DNA of 64,000 nt from Phymorhynchus buccinoides (lineage: Eukaryota > Mollusca > Gastropoda > Neogastropoda > Raphitomidae): positions 16,075,989 through 16,139,988 of the forward strand of contig CM065712.1 of the NCBI GenBank assembly GCA_017654935.2, read 5' to 3'. The notes below the pieces were generated by a model that was not told where the DNA came from, made no database searches, and saw nothing but the letters and a program-made list of their open reading frames with translations. The position numbers and the translations under genes are program-made. Within the stretch, counting starts at the first letter, position 1; each line of letters begins with the position of its first letter. Below are positions 31,642 through 43,799 of the stretch, piece after piece.

Positions 31642-32103
31642 GACCTGTTTACTCTACTATTTTCGAGTAGTATTCCACTCAATTTGGACCTCTACTACTC
31701 TTCCGCATTGATAAATAATGCTCTTTAATACTTTCACCGCCAAAGTCGCATTTTAGCACCACAGTGATTTAACATCTATGTCACTAAAAGACATCAAATT
31801 GGGGTCTGTTATCCAAAGACCCTATTGTCTTAGTTTTGGGAAGCAAGGATAGACCTTATTTTATATATGTCACAGAAGAATCCCCAATACTGCAGATGGA
31901 TTTTGTTCTCTACACAGGTAAATTTAATGGACATTTTTGACCGAAATATGGCTGGCGGTGAAAGGGTTAATTTTTGACCGCTACTCATTTTCAGTGAGCA
32001 GTGTTATATGGTTTTAATGAATAGGACTACACATTTCACACCAAATACTACTCATTTCGGCTATCCAGAATACTCACGACTCGTGTAGGGGGTAACCAGG
32101 TCT
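31642..32103 (+). mobile_element. TIR element, CAGACCTG family, copy 3, with nested piggyBac-like MITE
   Basis: Starts CAGACCTGTTTACTCTACTA and ends GTAACCAGGTCTG. At about 31729-31966 it is split by copy 4 of the piggyBac-like MITE (ACTTTCACCGCCAAAGTCGC ... GGCTGGCGGTGAAAGGG then TTAA). The insert order shows the piggyBac-like family was active after this one. Confidence 0.85.
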
Positions 32104-32521
32104 GTTGTAAGCTGTTTTTATTCCTTTTTTCATTTTTTTGTTTTGTTTGTTTGTTTGTTAGGCAAACAAATATGAAGAAGATGTGCAGACTATTCACTTT
32201 CAGACTATCATCATCCCATTTCAACCAATATAGAGGCGCCATGTTCAGAATACAAAGTACCATTTGATGGGTAAATGCTTACTGTACACCTGTTAATCTC
32301 AATGTTATGCAACGCGATCAAAGAGAGTTACTCTTCTTCAATTGTAAGTCATATCACAGATTTACATCACAGAATATTCAACACTGCTACTCTGATTATG
32401 CATCGTATGTATGGTTATCGTTTTGGGTAGAGGTAAAGATGTGCCGCAAACCCCCCCCCTTACCCCACCCCAATTCCCTCCCCATTCCCCCATTCCCTCA
32501 CCCTTTCCCCCCCCCCTCACG

Positions 32522-32877
32522 CCCCCCCCCCCCCCCCCCCCCCCCCCCCCCTGCATTTCTCGATTAATTGTATTTTTCCGTTTTTGCCTTTCTTACCATA
32601 CATAAAGCTGTATTTTAGGAACATTTTCAGCTAATTCTCTTTTTGGAATACTAACCCTAAGCCTAACCCTAGCCCTAAACCTAACCCTACCCCCCACTAT
32701 GTACTGCAGTACACCGCGATTTGTCACAGTTGTGGTTCGTTGCGTTTTTCCTGTCTTATAGGGTTAGGGGGGGTTAGGGTTAGGGATAGGGTTAGTATTC
32801 CAAAAAGGTTCCTGAAATACAGCTTTATGTATGGTAAGAAAGGCAAAACGGAAAAATACAATTAACCGAGAAATGCA

Positions 32878-32954
<77 letters not shown>
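32522..32954. repeat. large inverted repeat centred on telomere-like repeats, bounded by poly-C and poly-G
   Basis: Poly-C (30) is followed by an arm of about 130 bp (GCATTTCTCG ... TTGGAATACT), CCCTAA-type repeats (about 32650-32694), a spacer of about 65 bp, TTAGGG-type repeats (32758-32795), the same arm inverted, and poly-G (77, at 32878-32954). The arms differ mainly by a deletion of about 17 bp (CATTTTCAGC region). The whole stretch can fold as one hairpin. No open frame; class unknown. Confidence 0.92.
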
Positions 32955-32955
<1 letters not shown>

Positions 32956-33462
32956 TTTACCTCATTTTGATATTTGATCATAAAAACTGTCATTGTACAA
33001 ATAATGCCAGTGATGACAGTAAGAATTAGGTCAAGTATGTTTTTCATTCCATTTTTAAACTATATTTTTACCCGCAAATCTTGCTTTTATTAGGTTTCCA
33101 AAGCTAAGGAGAAAGTAATAATACATTTGCCCCTTTTTTTCTTTGCAATTGGTGCTTTACTTTTTTTCTTTTGTTGTGTGTTTATTTTCACATGATGTAA
33201 TCTTAACAGCTCTTCCATGCTTTCAGTGTATCGCTGTTAGAAACATTCCTTCAAGCCAAAATAATCATTTGTAATGTACTAAAAATAGTACAGATAAAAA
33301 TCACAGGTATTAGGAATTTGACCTTGAATGCATGGATATCTGGGATTGCGAAATGTTTTGATAGATTGTGTGCAGATTACTTTAATGACGAAGTATGGAT
33401 TTTTGTATTTGAAATTAAGATCATTATGTGTAATTTGGAGCAAAATTGTATGTCAATTTATC

Positions 33463-33576
33463 TTAAAGACCCCCCACGTCACGTGTCACATTCCCTCTTA
33501 TGCTAGGAAGATTTCTTAAGATTTCTTACTAGCTATAAGAGGGAAAATCGACATGTGGCGTGGTGGGTCTTTAAGG
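33463..33576. mobile_element. palindromic MITE, CTTAAAGACCC family
   Basis: CTTAAAGACCCCCCACGTCA and TTCCCTCTTAT at the left mirror ATAAGAGGGAAAAT and GTGGTGGGTCTTTAAG at the right. Related, longer sequence lies at 46411-46655 (TCTTAAAGACCCACCAGATC ... GTGTCTTTAA). Confidence 0.75.
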
Positions 33577-34139
33577 TTCATTGTTATGCATTTTTTAAGA
33601 AAAACAGTGTATGTGTGTGTGTGAGAGACTGTGTGCGTGTGTGTGTGTGCGTGTGCGCGCACATGCACACGCCAAGGGGGAGTGGAGTGCAGGAGAAATG
33701 AGATGGGATTGATCAAACAGTGAGCATGCGTCGGTGAATATATCCATTGTCATAATTTACTGTTTTACGTTTGTACATTTTCTTTCTTTTCTTTTTTCTT
33801 TTTTTTAATTTATGACATTGAACCAGTTGTGTACAAGTTTGAATAAATCTTTTTTTAAGGGTTCATTTTGGCTCTTTTTTTTAAAGTTGTAAATGTGTTC
33901 AGATACACTTGGCTTTGATTGCATTGTTTAGATGAACAAAATGGATACCATAAATGCATTGAAAGAGCAAATTTTTCGGGATTGTAATTTAGTTTTTTTT
34001 AAATAAAACGATGCTCAGAAATTGAAAACAAATATTGTCTGCTAGAACGTGGCTTTGATTTGCGTCGAAAGCAGAAATGAGGATGTAATGGATTGCAAAA
34101 GTAAAAGAATGGTTTTTCGGGGTCCAACTAAAAATGCCT

Positions 34140-34290
34140 AGAGCTTGATCTGCGGTTGGGTGCTTCGAAGAACAAGTACCCGGGTCATGCTGCACATTTC
34201 ACAGGTTTCCTTTCAAAGATCCAGCTCGGCTGCGGAAATGGGTGGAAAACATGAACAGGAGGGACCCCCACAGCCAATGTTGTCATCGCT
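34140..34290 (+). pseudogene. THAP zinc-finger domain fragment
   Basis: One plus-strand frame reads SAVGCFEEQ...CTFHRFPFKDPARLRKWVENM. THAP domains have a CxxxGC start, an FHRFP segment, and a KWV...M helix, in this spacing. The first zinc cysteine position is a TGA here (TGATCTGCGGTTGGG), and the frame after about 34290 drifts out of the family before a TAG near 34355, so it cannot be a working domain. THAP domains occur in P-element-type transposases and in host proteins; the isolated broken copy favours a transposon relic. Confidence 0.6.
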
Positions 34291-35294
34291 CTGCCACTCT
34301 TCATCTTCTTCCTCATATTCTGGTTCTGCCAGTCACTGGAATTGGTATGGTAGAATAGGTGGACCCCTAATTATGCTGGCTTTCCGTCATTGTTTTCCTA
34401 CGTCATAGAACACGTTACATCATAGGAACACAAACTCAGAAATGCCTCACGACTTGAGCATCGCCTTGTCGAACGCCGCGCTCCAAACAAATTCTTTCAA
34501 TTCCCGCTTCAGATGAGTTGGAGACTAACAAGATATAGCCCCAAAAGGTGAGAAAACCTTGATCTTCAACCTACAGTAATCTACAAAAACGTATGAGAGC
34601 TGATTTAAAACGATTTTTCAACCAAAAGAGCCTGGCCCCATACTTTAATACAGTGAAAATCGCTTAAGTCAAAATTGAAGGGACTGAAATTTTATTTGGT
34701 TGGTTGGTTGGTAGTTGTGAAGGTATACCCTGGCTAAAAGACTCCAGGGATCACCCCAACAGCCGAAGCACTTGAACATTTGATACAAATGCATCAGCTA
34801 GGGATGAGAACATTACGTGTGTGACCATTTTTGATTACCCCGACACATGGGCAGCCACACTCCGTGTTCGGGGGAAATTTTTATTTTGAGATAGCCAATA
34901 TTTTGAGTTAAAAAGACTTTTCAACATAAAGGTTATTAAACTGGGACCCAGAAATTATTGTGAGTTATCCAGTGTTTTTGAGTTACCCGTTTTTGAGTTA
35001 TCAGGAATTGTGGAGCTATGAAAATTAACAGAAGAGGCATAGTTTAATTTATACTTTTCTCCATTTCTGTGAGCAAATTTGAAGTCAGTGAATGTGAAAG
35101 TGACCATTTTAGAAATGTAACCAGATTAATGCTGAACTGATATTTTGCTGATGATGACTTTGTATGAATCATTTGTGTTGTGTTGTGTTTTTTGAATTCA
35201 TACTGAATAAATAAACTGAATGTACATGACACATTTTTGATACACTGGTGTGTGTGTGTGCATGTGCGGGCATATGCCGTTCAAGTATACTTTA

Positions 35295-35538
35295 ATATCG
35301 ATGGCTTGGAGTCGAAACGGACTATCTGTTTAGATAATCCATTGACGTATTATTGGACTTATTACAAAAACTAATAACTTGTATCAAACAATGACTGCTG
35401 AAATATAAAAAAAGGGTTATGCTTTTTATATTTCTGCAGTCTTTTTTTTATACAAGTTATTAGTTTTCGTAATAAGTTCAATAATATGTCAATGGACTAT
35501 CTAAAGATATTCCGTTTTGACTCCAAGCCATCGATATC
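35295..35538. mobile_element. foldback element, about 245 bp
   Basis: ATCGATGGCTTGGAGTCGAA ... CAATGACTGC at the left is matched by an inverted arm ending TTTGACTCCAAGCCATCGAT. Arms of about 115 bp differ by a few bases, with a short A/T loop near 35410-35440. Almost the whole element is stem. Confidence 0.88.
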
Positions 35539-35694
35539 TCCAGAAGATATTCAGGCTAGGTGCAACAAGATGATAGAAATACAACATCACTGAAAGAACA
35601 TTAATCAAACTGTGTGAAAGGAAATGATAACAACCAAATAATTATCATTAAAATTAATTGCATCAACTTAGAAACGTGCACATATAAAAAACAC

Positions 35695-35780
35695 ACACAG
35701 ACAAACGCACACACACACACACAGACAAACACGCACACACACAGATAGCGAGACAGACAGACAATGAGAGAGAGAGAATG
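35695..35780. repeat. CA and GA microsatellites
   Basis: ACACAC runs interrupted by AGACAA and AGATAG, then GAGAGA. They produce spurious open frames on the minus strand. Confidence 0.9.
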
Positions 35781-36439
35781 CAAATGCAGGTGATTTGTTC
35801 ATATAGGCCAAGGCCCCTTATGAAGTGGAAGTGAACAAACATAGATCAATATTATAAGCATTAATAACTTGTAGCAATCGATCAGATAACAAAAATGGGA
35901 ATACATCTCATCATCAACAATCAATATGTAATAGTATGCGTGTGTGTGTGTGCTGAGAGAATGCATGTACATGAGTAAACTTGGGTTTTGTGGTTGTCTG
36001 TGTGTAGGCTTAGGCCGTGTACACACATAAGCGGATATTCCATGCGGAAACCCTGTTTCCGTGCGCAATCCATAAATAAGTGGAAAAAAGAAGGGAACAG
36101 ATTTGCCCACGTGTCCGAATTTCCCCCATATGCGTAAACTGTTGTCCTTCTTTCTTCCACTTATTTAGGGTTTTCCGTACGGAACTAACGCGTCTAATAA
36201 TGTGAACCCGGCCTTACTGGTGCAAATTCCGTTCTTTTCGTTAACACAAACACTGGACATATTTAAGGGATCTTATAAGTTAGTAAACAATGGGCCAGTA
36301 TCAAGTGGTATCTTATCACATCATGAATGGGTTATGATTATCTGTATCTGTAGTCGGTACGTTGGCAGTAACCACTTCTGGCATTTAAACCAAGGGGAGA
36401 GCATAAAAAAATTAATTATAAAAAAAAATTAAACAAATC

Positions 36440-37345
36440 TTTAGAAGCTTGGGTCGTTGGACGGGAGGCGCTGTTTAAATGCCTCGACCGTCTCAGCCTT
36501 CACAGTCTCTTCGTTAAGGCAGTTCCACTCCCTTACAGCAGAGATAGTTTAAGCTCTCTGCTTACAGTTCTTGGAAAGAAGCTTTGCCTATAGACCTCCG
36601 TGTTGCTGAACAGGATGTTGTAACAGCTAGAGTTGTTTCTTGAGAATTGTGTGATGGTGTTCTGAGATTGGCTCTCCTTTGATGTTCTCGGCCTAATTAG
36701 TCTCTTGTTTCTGACTGGTGTGATATAGTCTTCTGCCTTGACTGCTGGAAAATGGCCATTTGTGATCTTATATAAGAAGGACAGACGCTGGTGTTTCCGT
36801 CTCTCCTGGAGTGTTGGCAGATGCAGATCTTGTAGCATTTGGGTAACGCAGCCTGGACTCCGTGTAGTCCTGTTTGACGAATCGGGCAGCGCGGCGCTGT
36901 ATTCCCTCCAGCTTGTCGATATCCTTTTGAAGGTGAGGGTCCCATATAATGGAGCTATACTCCAGGACGGATCGCACAAGGGAGGTGTACGCCACCTTTC
37001 TGCATTCCGCTGGACAAAATTGTAGGTTCCTCCTCAGGAGCCCAAGGCTGGCGTTTGCTCGTTTTGCGATTCTGTTGATGTGCTGCGACCATGACAAGTT
37101 GTCTTCTATCTGGACTCCAAGGTAGGGATTTGAGTCAACTTGTTGGAGGATGTGATTGCCAAGTTGATAGTAGTGGCTTGAAGTATTGCGGATGCTTAGT
37201 ACGTAGCATTTTGACGGGTTGAATATCATCCCCCACCTCTCTGCCCAGGCCTCAAGGTGCGTCAGGTCCTCTTGCAGCGCTCTGTGATCATCCTCTGTCT
37301 GGATCTGACGGTACAAAAGGCAATCATCTGCAAAGAGGCGTACTC
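36440..37345 (-). pseudogene. 5'-truncated non-LTR retrotransposon reverse transcriptase relic
   Basis: On the minus strand the copy begins abruptly at the catalytic LFADDCLLYR motif (about 37340-37315). It continues through the C-terminal RT and thumb region: WAERWGMIFNPSKC, YLGVQIEDNLSW, RRNLQFCP, LEYSSIIWDPH, RRAARFV. It then changes frame near 36850 (SFLYKITNG, SFFPRTVS) and again near 36535 before ending LPSNDPSF stop at about 36448. A short A/T-rich tail follows. These motifs are of the Jockey/CR1/L2 kind of LINE; the clade is not settled. 5' truncation is typical of LINE insertion. Confidence 0.9.
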
Positions 37346-37624
37346 TCGATTTATTTTGATAATCGATTATTTTTGATACCCTACACAGGAAAGATAATCA
37401 CACGTTTGAAGCCCAAAAATGGGGCATAGCTCATTGGATAGACTAAGGGGGCATAACTCATCGAAGATGGAAAAATAAACACCCACCACTGGGGGTTATT
37501 CCCCTTAACATTGCAAGGGCGGGGGGAGCTTCATCTCTCCATCTTAACATTTCGTGTGCGTGATTTGCATGCGCGGCCATTCAAGCGTGCATGTGTGTGT
37601 GTCTGTGTGTGCGCGCGCGCGTGT

Positions 37625-37638
<14 letters not shown>

Positions 37639-37715
<77 letters not shown>

Positions 37716-37805
37716 TGAGACAACAGCTTAATGACAAGGCAATCTGCGCATGTCAGAGAGGAGGAGGTAGACAGACAGAGAGAGAGAACAGAGAGAGAGA
37801 GAGAG

Positions 37806-37879
<74 letters not shown>

Positions 37880-37887
37880 AGAGAGTT
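37639..37887. repeat. GA microsatellites
   Basis: Two long (GA)n tracts separated by about 60 bp of non-repeat DNA, preceded by TG/GC repeats at 37590-37640. Confidence 0.96.
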
Positions 37888-37928
37888 AACCATACGTCAG
37901 TAAGCTTACCTTTATAGGAAATGGAGAC

Positions 37929-37930
<2 letters not shown>

Positions 37931-37979
<49 letters not shown>

Positions 37980-38018
37980 CGTGCGCGCGTGTGTGTGTGT
38001 GTGCGTGCATGTGTGTGT
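37931..38018. repeat. TG microsatellite
   Basis: (TG)n with GCGTGCGCGC interruptions, followed by an AAGTCAAGTTAAGTCAAG stretch and a TTTATTGACAATAAAAG retroposon-type tail. Confidence 0.96.
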
Positions 38019-38187
38019 TCAAGTCAAGTTAAGTCAAGTTAAAATGATCTTTATTGACAATAAAAGAATAAGCTTGATAAAGCTTTTTTACATCCTAAAA
38101 GAAGTAACAAAGAAGACTATTAGTGAATGCTGTTAACAATTCTCATCTTCATTCTTTAGTAATTGATAAACATCATTTTCCGGAAGC

Positions 38188-38629
<442 letters not shown>

Positions 38630-38639
38630 ATGTTTAAAC

Positions 38640-39460
38640 CAAGCACGCAACAAGTATGGCACTCTTTTTTCTGCAAAAGAATACGAATCATCCACAGGGC
38701 GTTAGATAGTTGTTACTGTACACACATCATTCAAGGAAAAAACCCAAGTATGGCACTCTGTTTTCTGCAAAAGAATACGAATCATGTACAGCGTGTTAGA
38801 TGTATGTTAGTGCATACATATCATTCAAGGGGGAAATAAGTATGGTACTCCGTTTTCTGCAAAAGAATACGAATCATGTACAGCGTGTTAGATGTATGTT
38901 AGTGCATACATATCATTCAAGGGGGAAATAAGTATGGTACTCCGTTTTCTGCAAAAGAATACGAATCATGTACAGCGTGTTAGATGTATGTTAGTGCATA
39001 CATATCATTCAAGGGGGAAATAAGTATGGCACTCCGTTTTCTGCAAAAGAATACGAATCATGTACAGCGTGTTAGATGTATGTTAGTGCATACATATCAT
39101 TCAAGGGGGAAATAAGTATGGCACTCCGTTTTCTGCAAAAGAATACGAATCATGTACAGCGTGTTAGATGTATGTTAGTGCATACATATCATTCAAGGGG
39201 GAAATAAGTATGGCACTCCGTTTTCTGCAAAAGAATACGAATCATGCACAGCGTGTTAGATAGTTGTTACTGCATACATATCATTCAAGGGGGAAATAAG
39301 TATGGCACTCCGTTTTCTGCAAAAGAATACGAATCATGTACAGCGTGTTAGATGTATGTTAGTGCATACATATCATTCAAGGGGGAAATAAGTATGGCAC
39401 GCCATTTTCTGCAAAAAGAAAACGAAGCATACAGAGCTTGTTGTAAAGTTGTTACGCCCA
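38640..39460. repeat. 92-bp minisatellite
   Basis: About nine units starting AAGTATGGCACTCCGTTTTC and containing GAATACGAATCATGTACAGC and CATATCATTCAAGGGGGAAA. Central copies are 92 bp apart and almost identical; the outer copies are diverged. Confidence 0.96.
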
Positions 39461-39905
39461 ATCTGTGAAATTGCCCATTTCATGACATGGCCAATTGACT
39501 TGCGCAGTTCGTGAAATAGCCACTTTGAAACTTGCTTTTTAGAAAAAGCACTCTTTTCCCCTCATTTTAATTCAATATTTGTTTATGTATGTTTTGTTTT
39601 TGTTTAATTAATGTATTTATTTATGTCTAATATCACCATTGTTGTGAACAGACTTTAAATTAAATCAATCAATCAAATCATTTTTAGAACATCACTATGA
39701 ATGAAAATTAGTGTTCGTCCATTACCGCACAGAGATCAAGAATTGGTTCAGACGAAACTGATTGTACATGCACCAGCAATGCAAGCTTAAATATAATTTT
39801 CAGACATATTGTCATAATCATCAACCTCAAGTCAAATTTGGCCACAAATAAGATTGAAATATTTTATCTTAATCTCCTCTACTTCGTGGTTCCATATCCC
39901 TTTGA
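39461..39905. other. gene-free spacer between minisatellites
   Basis: Contains a direct repeat of GTGAAATTGCCCATTT-type sequence and an AAATCAATCAATCAAATC retroposon-like tail near 39660. Nothing coding seen. Confidence 0.45.
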
Positions 39906-40420
39906 ACAATATGCCTAACAATATTAAACATCATCTCTTAATTATCAACGATATGCCTAACAATATTAAAACATTCTCTCTTAATTATCAACGATAGGCC
40001 TAACAATATTAAAACATCCTCTCTTGATTATCAACGATATGCCTAGCAATATTAAAACATTATCTCTTAATTGTCAACGATATGCCTAACAATATTAAAC
40101 ATCCTCTCGTAATTATCAACGATAGGCCTAACAACATTAAAACATCCTCTCTTGATTATCAACGATATGCCTAGCAATATTAAAACATTCTCTCTTAATT
40201 GTCAACGATATGCCTAACAATATTAAAACATCCTCTCTTGATTATCAACGATATGCCTAACAACATTAAAACATCCTCTCTTGATTATCAACGATATGCC
40301 TAACAACATTAAAACATCCTCTCTTGATTATCAACGATATGCCTAACAATATTAAAACATCCTCTCTTGATTGTCAACAATAGGCCTAGCAACATTAAAA
40401 CATTCTCTCTTTATTATATT
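39906..40420. repeat. 43-bp minisatellite
   Basis: About 11 units of CGATATGCCTAACAATATTA followed by AAACATCCTCTCTTGATTAT and CAA. Adjacent copies are 43 bp apart; GGCC/GCCT and AACAAC variants alternate. Confidence 0.95.
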
Positions 40421-40742
40421 CAATAATGAATGGTCTTTAAATTCAAGTTAATGAGAGACTTAGTGCGATTTTTCTTACACCAGAGGGCATGACGCTCGTG
40501 TGGGGCTAATCCTCTCTATATTATTAGTTGGGGATAAAGAAAGAGAGAGAGACAGTGAGTGGTCCTACCATCACTCTCTCTCTCTCTCTCACTACGCCCA
40601 AGTAAGAAAATCGCGTGATAAGCCCCTAGTGCATTGACTGCCCTCTGGCGTGAAACATATCGCCATAGGTTGACCATTGACTTCCAGACTACAGTGATAA
40701 CTGAAACGCTATAGTCATTCTTTAGTCTTATCTCCCAATAAA

Positions 40743-41530
40743 GGATTACAGGAACATCTTCTTTAGTCAATATCGTGTGGATAATTAGCTTAACGATAGT
40801 TATCATACTATTATGAGTTTTTTAGGGGTATTTACCAGAACGAATATCTGCTTTAGTCAGCATCGTGTGGATAATTAGCTTAACGATAGTTATCATACTA
40901 TTATGAGTTTTTTAGGGGTATTTACCAGAACGAATATCTGCTTTAGTCAGCATCGTGAGGATAATTAGCTTAACGATAGTTGTCACACTATTATGAGTAT
41001 TTCTAGGGGCATGTACCTGAAGGAACATCTGCTTTAGTCAGCATCGTGTGGAGAATTAGCTTAACGATAGTTGTCACACTATTATGAGTATTTCTAGGGG
41101 CATGTACCTGAAGGAACATCTGCTTTAGTCAGCATCGTGTGGAGAATTAGCTTAACGATAGTTGTCACACTATTATGAGTATTTATAGGGGCATGTACCT
41201 GAAGGAACATCTGCTTTAGTCAGCATCGTGTGGAGAATTAGCTTAACGATAGTTGTCACACTATTATGAGTATTTATAGGGGCATGTACCTGAAGGAACA
41301 TCTGCTTTAGTCAGCATCGTGTGGATAATTTGCAGTGTTATTAGTTATTAGTTTATATTCTTTAATTGTTGTTGATAAATGTGTTTGTTGTTGTTTTTCT
41401 TATGTGCACCTGGCTGCAATTTCTCTGCTATGAGATAATAAAGATGATATGATTTGATTTGATTTGATAATTAGTTTAACGATAGTTGTCACACTGTTGT
41501 GAGTATTTCTAGGGGTATTTACCAGAAGGT
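40743..41530. repeat. 91-bp minisatellite with a nested insertion
   Basis: Seven units (core GCATCGTGTGGAGAATTAGC, then TTAACGATAGTTGTCACACT) at 90-91 bp spacing to about 41330. About 135 bp of retroposon-like sequence follows, ending GATATGATTTGATTTGATTT, and then the array resumes at about 41466 (ATTAGTTTAACGATAGTTGT). The insert therefore landed inside the array. Confidence 0.93.
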
Positions 41531-41799
41531 ACTATCATCTTTCTTAGTTCCTTTCGAAATATTACCATCTGGTATTTTCCCCTCGATTTGTTTGTGTGGA
41601 TTATCTCCAACCAATAATCAACATTTCAGTTATTTTAAGATTTTCTCGACAACAAACACTCAGTCCAAAGTCGCATGTGTATGGGGGACCACACTTGGTG
41701 TCTCTTTCCTCGTGAAAACAAAAAGGGCAAGCCATGAAAAGGTACTTTTGTTAGACAAGAAGACGGGCGTTAGAGAGGAAGAAGAAGACGAGAAGGAGA

Positions 41800-41827
41800 G
41801 AGAGAGGGGGGAGGGGGAGGGAGAGAG

Positions 41828-41892
<65 letters not shown>
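41800..41892. repeat. GA microsatellite
   Basis: (GA)n followed by GACAGA/CAGACA motifs. It creates long Ser-Leu-type open frames on the minus strand. Confidence 0.96.
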
Positions 41893-41957
41893 AGAGGGAC
41901 ACACAGACAGATACAGAGAGAGACAGAAAGACAAACAGACAAGCAAACAAATAGACG

Positions 41958-42160
41958 GAGATAGCTTTGGAGGGTGGCGAACATACATTCCATTTATTCT
42001 TTATTTACTACAGGCAAACAGACAGACAGAGAGACAGAGATAGCTATGAAGGGTGGCGAACATACAGTCCGTTTATTCTTTATTTATTACAGACACACAG
42101 ACAGAGATACAGGCTACAACGGTGTCCGGTTATAAAGGGTGGCAAACATGGCGTCAATTT
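41958..42160. repeat. triplicated block of about 75 bp
   Basis: GGAGATAGCTTTGGAGGGTG, GCGAACATACATTCCATTTA then TTCTTTATTTACTACAG recurs at about 42038 and, more diverged, at about 42120, with CAGACAGA spacers. Confidence 0.85.
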
Positions 42161-42854
42161 ATTCATTTATTTATTAAGACAAACACTTGAGTTAAACCCA
42201 CCAACAGAGGTTTATAAACAAAGAAAAGCGACAATGCCTATTGACCAAACCTTTCCAAAGGACTTCCCTCTTCTTTCTACACGCTGTCTTTTCCAGCCTG
42301 TTGAGAACAAAGCCTTTGGAAACACACCCACGAGGCTAAGACAGCTGTCACACTTGTTGGGGAAACTGTTTATTCACCCAAATGACGCCCTGCAGCGTCG
42401 ACTCGGCCTCAGTTTAAGCTGAACAGATGTCATCACCTCTGCACGTGTTGTTCACATGGCCAGCAGACAGACAACACAAACAAAGAAATACACACACTTC
42501 CCTTGAGGGTGTAACTAATGGAGTTTAGCCAAGTACCATTCAGAGTTTTACGGAAGGTTTTCAATATGTCCATGAAACAAAGGAAAGTGAGAAAGGAGGG
42601 AGTGGCTGACGATAGGTTACCCTTTGTTCTGTTGAGTCCACACTGACACTGGATGCAACATCCACTTGAGGAGTTTGAGAGGGGGAAATGGGCCTTACTT
42701 TTGTCGTTGTGTGGTGACTTCACCTTCTTGGCCAGAAACTTCACCTTCTTCTCTCGCCTTTGGGCTTCAACACCTTCACTGGTTTCTTGGCAGCCACTTC
42801 TTTCTTTGTACCGTAAACATTATACGCTACCCCCCTCTCTATTCCCCATCCCTC

Positions 42855-42857
<3 letters not shown>
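42161..42857. other. gene-free stretch
   Basis: No exon or element recognised; unique sequence between repeats. The open frames at 41967-42422 and 42433-42744 have no recognisable domain. Confidence 0.45.
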
Positions 42858-42946
<89 letters not shown>

Positions 42947-42987
42947 GTGTGTGTGTGTGCGTGTGTGTGTGTGTGCGTGTGTGTGTG

Positions 42988-43019
<32 letters not shown>

Positions 43020-43025
43020 CGTGTG
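42858..43025. repeat. TG microsatellite
   Basis: (TG)n for about 165 bp with occasional GC. Open frames of Cys-Val on one strand and His-Thr on the other are artefacts. Confidence 0.97.
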
Positions 43026-43799
43026 CATACCATTTATGTCGAACGTGTGTGTCGTGTGTGTTTGTGTGTGTGTGCGTTATGGATGCTAACGTGCGTGTGT
43101 GTGTGTGTGATTTCTGTGATTCAGCGCCGTATGTGTGTGTTGTTGTGTTGTGTGTTGTTTGTAGTGTGTGTCATGTGTGTGCTTGCACACGCTTACCGTG
43201 ATACGACGAGCTTGATGCGAAAAAGAACAATCAGCATTTTGTGTGTGTCCCCATGTATTTAACAAAATGTCTTCGAGCGACCTGCTTCTTATTCCTACTT
43301 GCACTATCTCTCCTTTCTCTAGGTCCTCTCATTGTTCTCATCTTGTTTCCCTTCCCGTGAAAGCCATGTTTTAATGGGTAAAGGTCGTGTCTCAGACTCG
43401 TCTTGTTTGTCCAAAGACACATACACCCTCCCAAAGGGATGGGACTCAGAGCTACTCTCGTTTCCACCTGCCCTGTGTCTGTCTCATCTCTGCCCGTAAG
43501 AGCACAGCCCTACACCTCAATTTCCTTAATGAACTTTTCATACCTCCAATCCTTCCACCTCCACCTCCACCTGTCGCACACCTTCAGGCTAGCTCTTTTG
43601 TGTTTTCTAGCTATCGTCCTTTGTCAGTTTGTAGGAAGTCTCTGTTGCCCTGTCTACCGTCAGACTATCTATAGCCCGTGGCCTCAACTATCCTACATGT
43701 CTCTAGGTCCTCTCATTGTTCGGGCTAGAACTATTGTCGTGAAAGCAAACTAGTTGTTCCAACACTACAGCCTTCTGGGCACTTAGTGTGGGTCTCACC

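Noticed and set aside
42653..43262. Cys-Val rich open frames around 42.9 kb
   Set aside because: Translation of a TG microsatellite with unrelated flanks; no domain in the flanks.
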